A program made the position numbers and the translations under genes. From Tillus elongatus (Eukaryota > Arthropoda > Insecta > Coleoptera > Cleridae), in NCBI GenBank assembly GCA_964006375.1, contig OZ023267.1, forward strand, positions 87,973,906-88,037,905: a DNA stretch of 64,000 bases, read 5' to 3'. The notes beneath the pieces were generated by a model that was given only the letters and a program-made list of their open reading frames with translations, made no database searches and was not told where the DNA came from. Positions 1 through 11,685 of the stretch are shown in pieces (positions within the stretch are counted from its first letter, which is position 1; the number at the start of each line of letters is the position of its first letter).

Positions 1-1055
1 ACTAAGTCAGTCTGTGATATCCAAAAGAAAAACGATAGACATCTATATTAGTAATAAAAAACTTCATAGGGCACTTTTTTAACTAGAATTACAATAATTA
101 AGTAAACACATTAAGAAAAATAACAAGGCGCCTTTCAATCGACAAAAGCAATTACCATATTCAGCTAGAATTTCACACAAACTAGCAGAATCAGCGAGGT
201 ATGTGACCCACCTAAAACCTAGAGAGGGATTTGTCTATAATTAAGCACTGTATATTTATAAAATAACTTAGATAAGGAAATCAGTTTTCATTTGTAAAAG
301 TGCTGCAGACTTCTTAAATTTAGTAAAAAAAATATTAATGAATAAATACAAATTTGGAAAAAAGTAATATAACAAAATTTATTAAAACTTTGGCCAAAAA
401 AGTTGTGGGGATTAGTAAAGTTTAAGATAATTAAGCATATTTTAAGGATACCTTTGTCATATTTGTTTAGTATTCAATAAAGTTATATTGTTGTTTTGTT
501 AGAGAAAATATTAGGGTTTTATTTTGATTATTTAGTATACATGCGAGGACAGAGAAAAAAAACTATAACTACTTGGGAAAACAACAAATATCAGAAAGGG
601 CAGCATCTGCAAATATAAACAAAAGAAAAGATTAATTTTTTTGAAAATTTATTCATATATGCAAAGTTATAAAAATTTTGAAGGGCTTGTACCCACTAGC
701 CTAATAAGCTGCCTGTTTTGAGAGTCAAATTTATTCATGCGATCAATTTTATGTGGCATACAGCAATATAAAGACATTGAATACACCAAAGTGTAATTTA
801 CACAGACAAAGCTTTGGTGAGCACACGTTAACAACTCATTTCACTAAACTTTTACAGGTAAATAAAAACTAATATTATATATAAATCTATATTATTTAAA
901 AAAGTTATCTTAATTTACCATTCATTATATTAAAGCGTAAGCAAAACCTATGCTATTCTAATTTAAATTAAAATTTAAAACTCATATTGAAAACGTTACT
1001 ATTACAATTGACACCCAATCATGGGACAGAAAACCCTAGTAAAGCCAATCTTAAT

Positions 1056-1058
<3 letters not shown>
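1..1058. other. AT-rich DNA without recognisable genes
   Basis: I see no open frame, RNA gene or repeat of known class. The region is A+T-rich with many short stop-filled frames. It leads into a (TA)n tract. Confidence 0.5.

Positions 1059-1132
<74 letters not shown>
1059..1132. repeat. (TA)n microsatellite 1
   Basis: An uninterrupted TA run of about 37 units. The apparent Tyr-Ile repeat frames across it on both strands are an artefact of the repeat. Confidence 0.98.
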
Positions 1133-1134
<2 letters not shown>

Positions 1135-4100
1135 TGCGTTTTCTGATATTTGTTGTTTTTCCCAAGTACTCTATATGTACAAAACAAACTAAAGCAAGGA
1201 TTTTATATTGACATAAAACTTGAATATTTATTAATATAAAGACAGATACGTAATTCCTACTTATGCTTTATAATGTACCTTTTTTCTCTTTTAACAATTA
1301 CAACCCCCGGTGAAAAAGTACTGGCCAGTTTAGGTTTACTAAATCTTCAAATATACTTATCTATAAATATAGGTCTCTTATACTACATAGACTAACAAGA
1401 ACAAAACCAAATGGTAACCGCTTAGCTTATTCAATCCTTAATTTTGATCCATAGTCAATGGTTGCTTTTCTTCGTTGGCAAGGTACCCGTAATTGTATTT
1501 GCGGTCGACAGATGGCCCTACAAGCATCTTGTTATGATTGATGGAACACAAAGAAGGTTGCTTCAATAAGTTCGTCCCCTTTATGTTTACTTTATAATAG
1601 TTTTAATGCTTTATACAATAAGCTTTTGAAGCGGTGGATAATCCACACAAAAAGGTAAGTATTATTACTCTACTCACTCACAGTTTTTCTCTCGTACTTG
1701 TTCTTCCCTGAATTGTTTTCATGCTATTAGGTTGAACTGTCAATCTCCTTGATTGTTCCCTTTAACTTTCTGCTTTACTAAAACTTGCTCCAAACTTAAT
1801 AAAATCTCCTTTCGCGCTTAATTTTTTTCTTCGTCCAATCTTCTCATAATTTTTCTTACTTCTGTTTCCTTTTTTTTCTTGACGACGGTAACCAATTGAA
1901 AATTTCTTGTTGACCACCTTCAAAAATCTTTCATCTTAAGATTTTTCACAATAATCTTTCTCATTATTTCCGCGGATACCTCATGTTTAATTGTTGTTGG
2001 TCATTCTTTACATTCATTCATCTCTTAACCTATATGCTACATCTGTCTTGTCAATTTGACATCTTCTAGTAAATTAAATCATCTGATCTATGGTTATGAC
2101 ATTTTAATATTATTAATTCTAAATACCACAATACCACATTAAACTTCCTAAAAACTAAATTGTACTGTTTGTACTGTCCAAATATTCACTTTATCTTGCT
2201 TTAGAGTCTTTATCTTTTATTTGTCCGCACTAAGTTCACTCATTTTTCTGCAGTATATTCTGTCCTGGATATAATTTTCACTTCGTATAGACCTTTTACT
2301 GTTATAAACTAATTTACAAATATTATATTCTTGTCTTACCTTCTTTAATCCATACATACATCATATTTGTGGATCAATCTTGACTTAGATTTTAAATTTT
2401 ATACCAGGTCTTATGATATGCCTATAAAATGGTTAGTTTTATTTTCTCCCTGCCATTCAACTTCTTAAATGAATACCATATGGCTGTGATAATCAAAGTT
2501 AATAATACCAGACATAAAAGTATTTTATGTTGAGTATGGGACTGTAACTCACACAAATAGAAAGACATAACTAAATTATCCTTTTCTTTTTTCTTTTTTA
2601 TTTGGTCATTGGCGAAATTTTATGCCACAAACCAACAAAATATTGCATAAGAAACAAACGCTGGATCCACATCCATTGATCTAAATACGAGTGAATGTAT
2701 TAATGATGTATTGGTGAATCTATAGAACACATTACAGACAAAAATTAATCCAAAAATTTACAATTCTTTGGTTAGTTTCAAGATTATGAATTTTATTGCT
2801 GATTGAAATGTTTTGATATCCATCACGTTCCTTCCGTTAGATGATGGTGCCTTCCTTCTGTTGTCTTATACTACTCCTGCTGTCATCACCGCTGGATCTT
2901 GTTAGCTGATGTCATCTCTGCTACATGTTTGCTCCAGTTTGCTGTATTTCCATTTTCGCAAGTGTTAAGTTCTTCAAAGTGTTTATGGCCTTTATTACAG
3001 TGCTCCTGGTGTGTCTAACGCATAGTGTTCGGAGTGTGATGACCCATGGCCTGTCTTAGTGATGGCTTCTGCCTTTAGTGATACAGTGCCTTTTTCCACT
3101 GTACGAAAATTCGCTAGAAAATATCACATCCGTTTGAAACATGACCAACGTAGTGATATTTGTAAATGATAAGTCGTGACAAACGTTGATTTTGCATGTA
3201 ACTATAAACATGTTGATCACTGTCAGTCTCACTATGTAAATATTGACTGACCTGCATGACTTATGAAAGTGGTCCACGTATTGCATGTTTTCCATGACTT
3301 AGTTTATAAGATATTACCCCTCCCCCAATTTGCTTTTGTCGCTTAGGTCTCCGTGCTTTTGTTCGTTCTAACTGAGTTATTCTATTTTCTAATAGCGTGT
3401 ATTCGTATTGGTATATCCAAGCAATTTCTATTACATGTTCGTAATTACCCCAATATTTGAACTTTTTTATTCCTGCTGCCATTTTGACCTTTGTTATTCG
3501 TTTGATTATTCTGATACCCAACTCTTTTTTCCATTGGAATAATAATCTAAGCAAATCGTTTAGTTTATTAATCTCTCTGATTACGATAACATTGTTAGCG
3601 AAACGATCGCTAGGTCTAAAAACTGTATTGTGACAAATTGGGTTCTCCAAATTGTACTGTTCATATTTTCTTGATAGATTTATATTTATATTTTAGTCGC
3701 CACATTTTACATGCAGTAGATATAATTTTCTATTTATTAGTTAACAAAGAAAAGCATTTTAATAGTTATTGGGAAATTTTCATAGGATCTATCTAAATAA
3801 CTTTTCGTAAAAACTGTATGGTTATCAAATTTTTGTAAAAAAAATGTACAGAATTTTTCGTAGTGCAACAAAATATGTTTTATAAATTTTTGTAAAGGAA
3901 ATTTTTTTAAAATTTTCGTGCAACATTTATAGCTAATCTTAAAGAAATTAGCAAATCTTTGTTAAAAATAATTTTTGAATTATTGTAAACAAAATTAATA
4001 ATTTTCTTAAGAAAAATTCACTACTTCAAGAAACAAAAATTTTCTTGAAATGGGCACGGACGAGCTCGAGTTACGGTCTCTAGAACCCAAATACGTGGTA

Positions 4101-4800
4101 GATTTGTATGTTGTTTTGGTGAATTGTGAATAACGATCATATACTATTTACGAAGAGTAACGATCGTTAGTTAAGGAAAAATTGAGCTATTGACAGTTAC
4201 TTTTTTTAATTCAAATTCGCTACAATAACGCATTTGCTACTTCCGAACTTTTTTAGATTTATGAAATGTTTACAGCCCACAATATCCAACCATTACATAA
4301 TATTCGATTCACATACATAAAATCTAAATAGTAATTATATTTAATAATTCATGGAATTTCTGCTATGTCCTGCATTGAAATTGATTTCTGTGTAAACGTT
4401 TTATTGGTTTATTAATCAGCGCTGTTTGTTTGCTATAATCTGAACCATGAATAATTGAAAACTGTTATATTCACTGAAATGACCAAACTTCAATATTTTT
4501 ATGAAGGTTTTAAAATTAATTAGTAATTAAATAAGTCATGCATTAAAACAGTTTTAATCATAAACATGCGGATGTGGACACAGTTGCCTTAATATACTAA
4601 ATTTAATTGCGCCTAATATGCAAGGGAGCTGTTTGTTACAATTAGCATAGTGGTGTCATAGCGCTAACAATTCAAATGATCTCTATCTCTACTATCTTTT
4701 TGAAGTTAAAGTGATAATATTTATTTTTTAATTTGACTGTAATTCACATCTATCACAAGGCATCAAATACTAAACGCGTTAATATCGTTATGAGTGTATC
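1133..4800. other. Unassigned AT-rich region upstream of exon 1A
   Basis: The stretch from 1.3 to 3.3 kb is noticeably pyrimidine-rich on the + strand, as would be seen for the non-coding strand of an old A-rich retroelement, but I found no conserved protein motif. A 129-codon minus-strand frame at 3261-3650 is basic (Lys/Arg-rich) and unrecognised; it may be retroelement gag debris or chance. A copy of the TTCGCTAC...CGTCC-type motif lies at about 4216-4252. The Rh promoter for exon 1A should be in the last part, but no TATA/Inr combination stands out. Confidence 0.35.
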
Positions 4801-4921
4801 ATGATTTTTAAGAAACAACACGTTGGTTTGATAGTCGGGTTTCAAATTTTGGTTCTGATTTTATTTGGTGTATTTAGCAGATATGGAAGTTTACACACCA
4901 GACCACCGACAGTGTTTCCTA
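4801..4921 (+). CDS. Rh-type ammonium transporter, alternative first coding exon 1A
   Basis: This exon encodes about 40 residues opening MIFKKQHVGLIVGFQ and continuing as one hydrophobic helix (VLILFGVF) followed by RYG, which matches the N-terminal first membrane helix of Rhesus glycoproteins (Rh50/RhBG/RhCG). It begins at ATG 4801; the ATG a few bases upstream runs into a stop after four codons. It ends after one base of a codon at A|GTAAGT (donor 4922), phase 1, which is the phase needed to enter exon 2 at 59480; the split codon becomes ATG (Met). Rh proteins are polytopic plasma-membrane ammonia/ammonium channels. Intron 1 from this exon would be about 54.6 kb. The exon identity rests on the helix, the xFKKQ...LFGxFxRY pattern shared with exon 1B, and the compatible splice phase. 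No promoter was recognised. Confidence 0.75.
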
Positions 4922-4922
4922 G

Positions 4923-5649
4923 TAAGTACCTGTTATTTTTACTTATATGCTAATTGACGCAATTATTGTTAACTTTGAAAACTAGTGAATTTATAAAACC
5001 TGATAGACGATAACAACTATTGGTGAATTTTCGTATAAAGAACTTACTTACGGGGAGGTCACGAATGTAATGAAAAACTAGCAAGAATTTGGTCCCCTAG
5101 AACGGGTGGAGCAGGTACCTAATTTGATTTTGTAGCTGTACGGAACACTGTTTGATGAGCATGGGAAAATTCATCATTTAGAAGGCCAAATGAAAGCACG
5201 AGTCTTTTGAGGCCATTTCTAGTGATGCTGTGAGGCTTAAAATTTAATTATCGAAACTTCACAAAGTTTCTAAGTTGTGTTCACCGTTCTTCCACTGACG
5301 TTCTATATAATATTTTTCTGAAAATTAACATCGAAAGATACAACGAACTAAGCTTGGGTTACCTAGGCAAGTCTGACCATTGTTTCGTTTCCGCAGTACA
5401 CCTTTTGTAAACAAACAACTTCCCACAAGGACACCTGACAGTTCTGACACTCATGAGTCTGCTTTTTGAGACGAAAAAAAATAATTGTTCGTTTACCTGT
5501 AATGTCCGTTTTCTAAATAATAATCTCACAAAATGCGCCAAATCTATTGGTAAAATTAGCTTATTAGAAATAATAAGAAATTCATAAAAATATACCAAAT
5601 TCAAATTTGAAGCTGGTTCAACGAAGCTTACCAAAAATAAGTAGTTACT
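4923..5649. other. Intronic DNA, possible upstream part of a LINE relic
   Basis: No convincing gene. A 91-codon minus-strand frame at 5359-5634 has no recognisable motif. The section immediately upstream of 5650 may be the continuation of the eroded LINE that follows, but I could not align it. Confidence 0.3.
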
Positions 5650-6799
5650 AAAAGTTGTACTACAATTTTTGAGACAAAAAGCATAAGACCAAACTTCAAT
5701 GCTGCCTTTGTATTAGCAAAGAATAACTGCACACAACAGATGAGGCCAAGGATGTCTTCCACCAATTAACAAGAGACAAAGACATCCCATGTCCAAACAA
5801 TACAATATCCGACGTTGCTGATCTATGGCAAAAATTATCCCCAGGCTTTAAATGATGAAGTTTTCGCTGTATTCTCGTAAGAAAAAGCTGAGTTATTTGC
5901 CTGAATATTTGCATTTAATTCCACACTTGATCCGATAGATAGAAAGAGGAAGAGAGAGAGGGGTAGAGAGCTCATGAACTATAACGGCTGTATAGTCAAA
6001 AATTAAAGATATATTTTTAGACATCGCATTGTCAAACACATTTTGAAAAACTTAGACATCAAAAAGGCAATCGATTTGTAGTAATAGTTGTTGCTCTTGA
6101 ACTGACTCCAATTTTATATTTTGGATGGGCTATAAGATGAAGATATTTGCATCCACTGGAAACAAACCCGAGTTCAGCCCGTCCCTAAAAAAGTTATGGC
6201 AAACGTTATTGAGCATTTCAAATACCTCAAAATATTAAACATCCTAGGTAATTACCAATACCCATTTCGTTATAACTTATCCACTGGCAAAATTCTCACT
6301 TACTTCACTCACCTTTAAAACACTGAAAATTTTAGAGAAGGTTTTGCAATTTCATTGGACGTTCCTAAAGCAGTCAATCGGGTCTAACATGTGGCACTCC
6401 TAGATAAACTTTCCGCGGTCTTTTGGTGTCGTAGTCGATGATGGCGTTTCGTCTAGCAAATTGGAAATGAATACAGGTGTTTGTCGAGGTTTCCTGTTGA
6501 CCCCCATAGTTTATTTTTCGCATATAAATGACCTTCTGTTAACAATAGAAGAATACGCTGATTATAGCACTATTCACGGTACATTCTCATCAACTCGCTT
6601 TATACCTGCTTTTAGCTCCCTATTTTAATGAGTTGAACTATCTCCCTAAAATAGCTAGAGCTCTTTAAATCTGGTTATGTTTAATGCCTAAAAATGCAAA
6701 ATGGATTTTATCTAGAAAACGTGACCTTCAAATTTTCGATTTTCAGATGATTGGCAAATACCACCCCCTCCATTGCGTATTACAGTTTTAGAAAATACT

Positions 6800-6900
6800 T
6801 TCTAGCTAACAGTCCGACTAAGTGAGTTGGACGAATTAATAGCACGTAAATTTCGTGCTATGAGGTCGCGGGTTCAAGTTCCGTATTCGGGTCGCCAGTT
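6800..6900 (+). repeat. tRNA-like sequence, probably a SINE head
   Basis: The segment has a B-box-like GGTTCAAGTTC (about 6871-6881), an A-box-like stretch GACTAAGTGAGTTGG, a strong stem AGCACG...CGTGCT where an anticodon arm would be, and ends GGGTCGCCA followed by a T run. The 5' end does not pair with the 3' acceptor-like GGGTCGC and the loop lacks U33, so it is not a functional tRNA. It sits inside the LINE relic, consistent with a tRNA-derived SINE insertion. Confidence 0.45.
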
Positions 6901-7268
6901 TTTTTCTTCAAGGTGAAATAGTTTCTGATAAGTTATGGTTAATGTCCTTTGGATACAAGTGTGTATAAGCTCCTGCTGCACAAGTCTGTATGATGCGGAT
7001 TTTCTCTACTGTGGTATTGTTGTTATTATTATTATTTACACGTTTGCAGTATTACAGCGGCAGCAGCAAAGGAACTTGGGTTTCGGTTCCGGGTTAAAAG
7101 TCTATTTTCGTTACAGCAGCCTCTTGCTGGGCATACAACACCGATATGTCCACAGTTGGAATAGTGTCCTCATGTCTGGGGTGCTCGAAGCTGTTTATCT
7201 TATAGGTTCTTATAAGTTCATCTATTACAATCAGAATCACTTTTCTCTAACATAGAAGAAAGTTTGAA

Positions 7269-7271
<3 letters not shown>

Positions 7272-7309
<38 letters not shown>
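7272..7309. repeat. (CT)n microsatellite
   Basis: A pure CT run of about 19 units within the LINE relic. Confidence 0.95.
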
Positions 7310-7312
<3 letters not shown>

Positions 7313-7560
7313 CGAGTTAGTACTTTTGCTTGCTATATTTACTCGGAAAACCTATCTTAGTGAAGAAGCGCACGGTTTTAGTCTCAAATTACTAACTTGT
7401 TGAACAGATTGTTACGAATCCTTGGGTTTTCCTAGAGCACCTAAGCTAGTAAATGCTCTCCCGACAGAAATCTATACGATATCATAAAATCCCCAACACT
7501 GCAAGAAGAGAGTAAACATTCATCTTCTGACACAAGTTCATAAGGATTTAAAGTAACAAC

Positions 7561-8977
7561 GGCTTGGCCTTTCATGACCTCTACCATAAAAACACTAGAA
7601 GTATGGTAAACAAAATGTAGTATTACAATCTCAACAGCAAATCAAAGTGGTTCTGAACTAACGGGTCGAAAAATATCAAAACATTAAAGATTAGTTTTAG
7701 ACAAAAACAAAAACATGAAACGAAATTTAATATACGAAATGAAATTTAGAATATTAAATAGAGTATTATATCAAAGGTTACAGTGCTTAATTGAAAATTG
7801 CTTTGCAGTAAGATGCAAATACGTCTAGATATGTTCTTATTTTTTTATACTTATTAATTTTTTCGCCATGACATTAAATATTTTATTATTTTTCCCGACT
7901 TTTTGTATCTATTTAACCAAAAAGTTTTGCTTCACAGATTTCGAATAGGTTTATAAATAAAAGGTATTGGTTACATTCAACATTACCAAATGCTGAATAT
8001 CGATTTGGTATTTTTGCGATGCCACCAAAACCAAATCATGTTCCCCTTTATAAAATTTTTATATTGTGTGTTTCAATAGCAAAACTTTTTTTGAAAAAAT
8101 AAGCGTCACTTTGAAATATGTAGGTTTATCAAAATTTTCTAACATAGGTTATATTTGAACCTTTTAGAGCAAGACACCATTTATGGGCTTTGAATAAAGC
8201 AATAACGCAGATATATTTTGATAAAGATAAGCACTAGAATAATGTACTTTAATGTGATGTGTTTTCTTAACACTCTGTTTGCCACTTACAAGAGTTAAAT
8301 GTACCAAGATATAAGTAAGCAGCTTTAGCCCTTACAAAATTAATCTATTTGCAAAGTCATTATAAATAAACACCATGGCCACCATTACAGCAAATAATTC
8401 TTGAGGATACATGTTTTGTGCGTTTGAAGCCCATTTTCAATGTTTCACCTTAAGATTTGGTCGGTTAATAAAACAGGACACTACTTTTCTAAAAAAAGTG
8501 GCCTTAATTTAGTAATAAGTTGAGCAGAACATCACGAAGTAGGTAATATTTAAGTTTTTTGAAACATCAAACCTTATAAACAATTTTGTAACCCAATAAC
8601 GCAGATAAGTCTTTTTATTAAAAAAGAAATCTAAATAATCTAATGTGTTTTTTTAAACACTACATTCAACAGTTACAACAATTATATGCACAAAACCGAA
8701 GTCTTTCGTTAAAGACTCTCTAAAGATATAATGTTAATAAATATCATTCTAGATACCACATACTGACCGCCATTTTAAATGCTTAAATTTAGCGACAAAT
8801 AAAGCCAACAAATTTAACATTTCTTAATTCCATTTATAAAAACTTTACGTATTTTTACTGTGTACAAAAAAATCATGCAATAGGTTATATCTTGAGTCTT
8901 GAGTCAAATATCTCCATACCTATAATAATACCAAGTTTTTTGTGGAAGATAGATTTATAAAAATTCACTACCATAAC
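7561..8977. other. AT-rich intronic DNA
   Basis: Nothing recognisable: no long frame and no known element. Two stretches with similar wording (an aataacgcagata motif near 8.20 and 8.59 kb) hint at diverged copies of one repeat. Confidence 0.35.
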
Positions 8978-9130
8978 CATTGTTTTTACGAAAATTGAAA
9001 AAAATGTTTCCGCAGATTCGCAAACATTTTTTACAATATCTTATTAAACATTAAATTAATGTTTAATAAGATATTGTAAAAATGTTTGCGCATCTGCGGA
9101 AACATTGTTTTGAATTTTCGTGAAAAACAA
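8978..9130. repeat. Perfect-type hairpin / palindromic MITE-like repeat
   Basis: Two arms of about 72-75 bp are reverse complements around a centre near 9056. The arms share ACGAAAATT, TGTTTCCGCAGAT, GCAAACATTTTTTACAATA and TCTTATTAAACATTAA, with only a few mismatches. No coding capacity. It resembles a fold-back MITE. Confidence 0.75.
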
Positions 9131-10183
9131 TTGTTAATTGTTAATAATTATTAATTATTAACCTTTCACAAAAATAAAAAAAAGATCTCTATCAAAGCAC
9201 TAAAACAAAATATCTGCGAAAACTGACATTTTTTACAGCAAAATTTAAAAATTTAAATTAAACTATTTATTTTTGTATTTAGGTAATGTGTATAGAATGT
9301 ATTCTGATGTTTATTTTATATTTTTTAAGCTGTATTATATTTGTAAATAAGTGACAAAAAGTATTAATAATTTATGTATAGTTTTAGATTTAAATGTTGG
9401 GAAATTATATAATGAATATTCCTATTAATGTGTACAACTTTATTCATTTATATTATATAAAATAAAAATTTACCTTTATTTGCTCGTTTCTCTTTGCCAT
9501 AGCTGTAATAACTTACTCTCTCTACAGGGATTATTTTATTTTAGGATTCCAATGAAACTTCTTTAACACAAATTACACTGTTCAATATAGTCAATTCCTC
9601 TTACATATTTCTATACCTGGGTTCTTTTGCGTTCAACTATATATACCCTTACTTGGCCAATGAAATTAAAGAGGTCGTTAGTTTAAAAACAGAACATAAA
9701 CTTTAATAATTTGTTTGTAAAATATGTTTTTGAATTATTTATGAAGAAACTATTCTTGTGATTAAATTTACTCATTTGGGATCCTTTTTCTAACTATTGA
9801 GCTTATAATTTACTGAACAATGATGGTTATTATAAATATTAAACCACACTTGGGTTTGTTGAAATTCCCACCAGGTTGTCTGTAGCTCGATTTAGCGGCT
9901 CTTCTACTCACTACTTGGGTTAGCTTTGGATTTTTCCTTTATCTTAGGTTTTTACTTCACTCAAGGACTAATTTTACCTTTATTGCTTCTGGTTTGACTT
10001 GTTTTAGGTTATCTGTCACTTATACTCTGCATTCAACTGAAATGTATTAAGGTTTTTATGATTTACTACCTTGATTTGATGTGGCGTCGGTTTGGATGGA
10101 TGTAGTATTGACATTTTAACTGGTTATATGGACGTCTGGTGCATTCACTATGCATCTGATCTCAGACACTCTCTCAGTATGAA
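9131..10183. other. AT-rich DNA with a repeat end shared with 22.1-22.5 kb
   Basis: No gene. The part around 9.26-9.55 kb resembles the part around 22.1-22.5 kb: both have an AT-rich block, then AATAAAAATTTACCT-like text, then TTAGGATTCCAA about 80-90 bp later. This suggests two diverged copies of one unidentified element. Confidence 0.35.
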
Positions 10184-10253
10184 CTATGGGTGTTGGTCGT
10201 CCCATTGGACATTATGAAGGGTCCCTATAAAGAGCCAAAACTTATGACAGATT

Positions 10254-10505
10254 ATGGCTGCCTTTAAAGAAATTAAACATATATACCAGCGGCCTAGTGG
10301 AAAAGTGGTTATGTTTACCAACGACGGTTCAGTCAGCCTTGTTGCGTTTCTCGGCATACAGGCCACACACCTTAGCAGATTCAGTAATCTCACGTATCTA
10401 AGTACGTTGCAGTTTGACCAGATAAACGCAATGGTAAACACGTATACAGGAAAACCCGTTATATTTCATTCGGATAACATGTATGAAATCATCGGTGAGA
10501 ATTGA
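10254..10505 (+). CDS. Unrecognised 83-codon ORF, virus-derived locus A
   Basis: An open frame of 83 codons with ordinary amino-acid composition, unlike the low-complexity frames around it. It ends YTGKPVIFHSDNMYEIIGEN. I do not recognise a family. It starts a run of four or five same-strand small frames (10.25-12.42 kb), some of which have relatives beside the viral relic at 43-49 kb, so I infer that it is part of the same kind of endogenous viral element. The start codon at 10254 is the first in frame. It may be a fragment. Confidence 0.4.
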   Translation: MAAFKEIKHIYQRPSGKVVMFTNDGSVSLVAFLGIQATHLSRFSNLTYLSTLQFDQINAMVNTYTGKPVIFHSDNMYEIIGEN

Positions 10506-10572
10506 GCTATTTCCTATAGACGAGAAGCAGGTTATATAAACACCTTTTCTCCCGAATTCCCAGCCAAAACTG

Positions 10573-10818
10573 ATGGAGCATTACGCTACAGAAACGGCCA
10601 TTTGTGCTTGCTTAAAAAATAAATGTAACGAATTTGATGAGTTTTCCAATCAGAGAGTGACAATAGGCCATAAATATTTAACTATATTTGGTATCCAGTG
10701 CCCGACCCGCAGTCTGTATGAACAACTGAGTCTTCTATTACAGAAGATTATCAGCTATACAAAGGACGACAACGACCAGCAACCATCAAATGTCGAAGAC
10801 TATAATGATTACATATAG
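10573..10818 (+). CDS. Unrecognised 81-codon ORF, virus-derived locus A
   Basis: A second same-strand frame 67 bp after the preceding one, possibly its continuation across a frameshift. It has two Cys in an ICACLKNKC context and an acidic tail (DDNDQQ...EDYNDY). No domain recognised. The close spacing and protein-like composition are the only support. Confidence 0.38.
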   Translation: MEHYATETAICACLKNKCNEFDEFSNQRVTIGHKYLTIFGIQCPTRSLYEQLSLLLQKIISYTKDDNDQQPSNVEDYNDYI

Positions 10819-10899
10819 TGTAACTTATTCAAAAATATTATCTGGGATTGTTTAAAACCGACCGCCGACATATAGATTGACATACTAAACATGTGTATG

Positions 10900-11235
10900 G
10901 AAATCAGATATTTACTGATTGTGTGTGTTGTCATTCCCTACCTGGGTGACCTCGTTCCTGTTTGATCTTGTCTACAGTTGTTATCTGTTGTCGTTTCCGG
11001 TAGGTGACCTAGTTTTCAGAGTTAGAGCGTGACAGATGAACGTTATCGGTTTCCATTTCCTGTTTGCGTGACCTCGTTCCTGCTTGAGCTTGTCTAGAAT
11101 ACGGCTGTAGGCAGTTGTCATATCCGGTAGGATGACATCATCATCGATATACGTGTTACAGCTTGTCTTTACACTTGTTACCTGCTGTTATTTCCGGCAG
11201 GATGACATCATCCCATGATTCGTGTTTGAGCTTGT
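10900..11235. repeat. Degenerate tandem repeats between locus A genes
   Basis: Four diverged copies of a 70-110-bp unit containing TTTCCGGTAGG or TTCCTGTTTG, GTGACCTCGTTCCTG and GAGCTTGTCTA. Two copies carry AGGATGACATCATC (about 11128 and 11202), a CRE/AP-1-like box. The block lies directly upstream of the 11.4-12.4 kb frames and may be their promoter region. Confidence 0.55.
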
Positions 11236-11344
11236 AGAAAAGGCCCCCGCTCACATCGAAAATCGTTCCTATTTTCCATAAGATTCCATGTACTTTAGCC
11301 CAATATACATCTTTTGACGTGATTCGGAAGGGGAAAATTATGAA

Positions 11345-11678
11345 GGTGGATATATAGTCGAGTTATATGACATATATTTAGCTGGTTACTGCTCTACACA
11401 ATTCTTTGCTTTATCACTCATTCGATCCGGGGGCTCCGTTAAGCAAACCATTTTTCAAATATCTACCCGAAGAAGAAAAAATCAATACAAACGTTATTAC
11501 GATGAACAAGCCACCCACACCGCATATATTTAGTTTACACAAAAATATGTGGTATGCAGATAAAACGAGAACATATCACGAGGAATACGACTCGAAAGTA
11601 AGACTGCTAGTGTTAAAGATACAAAAACAAACTTTTATAAACGGTCTGAAGTCAAAGAATATGAAAGTATGCATATAG
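11345..11678 (+). pseudogene. Locus A family X, copy 1 (broken)
   Basis: The 90-codon frame 11406-11678 begins around FDPGAPLSKPFFKYLPEEE. The DNA just upstream (from about 11360) encodes, in another frame, a YxxYLAGYCSTQFF-like stretch that is repeated in copy 2 at 11.69 kb and at 43.94 kb. Together these define a conserved block: (L/V)-Y-D/V-x-Y-L-x-G-x-C-S, then PGxPLSKPFFKxLP, then a QYxxYY stretch. The frame changes at least once, so this is a pseudogene. The function is unknown. The same block next to virion genes in locus B argues for a viral origin. Confidence 0.5.
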
Positions 11679-11685
11679 TTGAGTT

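Larger units (their letters stand above)
5650..7560 (+). mobile_element. Eroded LINE (CR1/Jockey-like) reverse transcriptase relic
   Basis: The + strand preserves, across many frameshifts and stops, the order of blocks of the LINE copies at 22-34 kb. At 5.82-5.92 there is an EN-RT linker ending in FNSTLDP, comparable with NSTLNPP in the better copies. It is followed by an RT finger block with STGKILTYFTH (about 6.28 kb), a palm-A-like LDVPKAVNRV, then INDLL and a YADYSTIHGT catalytic block (about 6.52-6.58 kb), where the usual YADD second Asp is lost. Near 7.07-7.18 kb are GFRFR and PQLE.CPHVWGA, matching the thumb/C-terminal block NLEYCSHIWGA of the related copy. A C-terminal tail with ALPTEIY is visible near 7.46 kb. 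It is interrupted at about 6.8-6.9 kb by a tRNA-like insert. It is dead and old. Confidence 0.65.

Noticed and set aside
1002..1211. Open frames of (Tyr-Ile)n on both strands across (TA)n tracts, here and at the eleven other tracts
   Set aside because: A TA repeat has no stop in any frame, so these frames are artefacts; their unique flanks have no protein signature.
3261..3650. 129-codon minus-strand ORF as a host gene
   Set aside because: Basic composition without a recognisable domain or splice context; left as unassigned.
6800..6900. Functional tRNA gene
   Set aside because: The acceptor stem does not pair and the anticodon loop lacks U33; a B box alone fits a SINE better.
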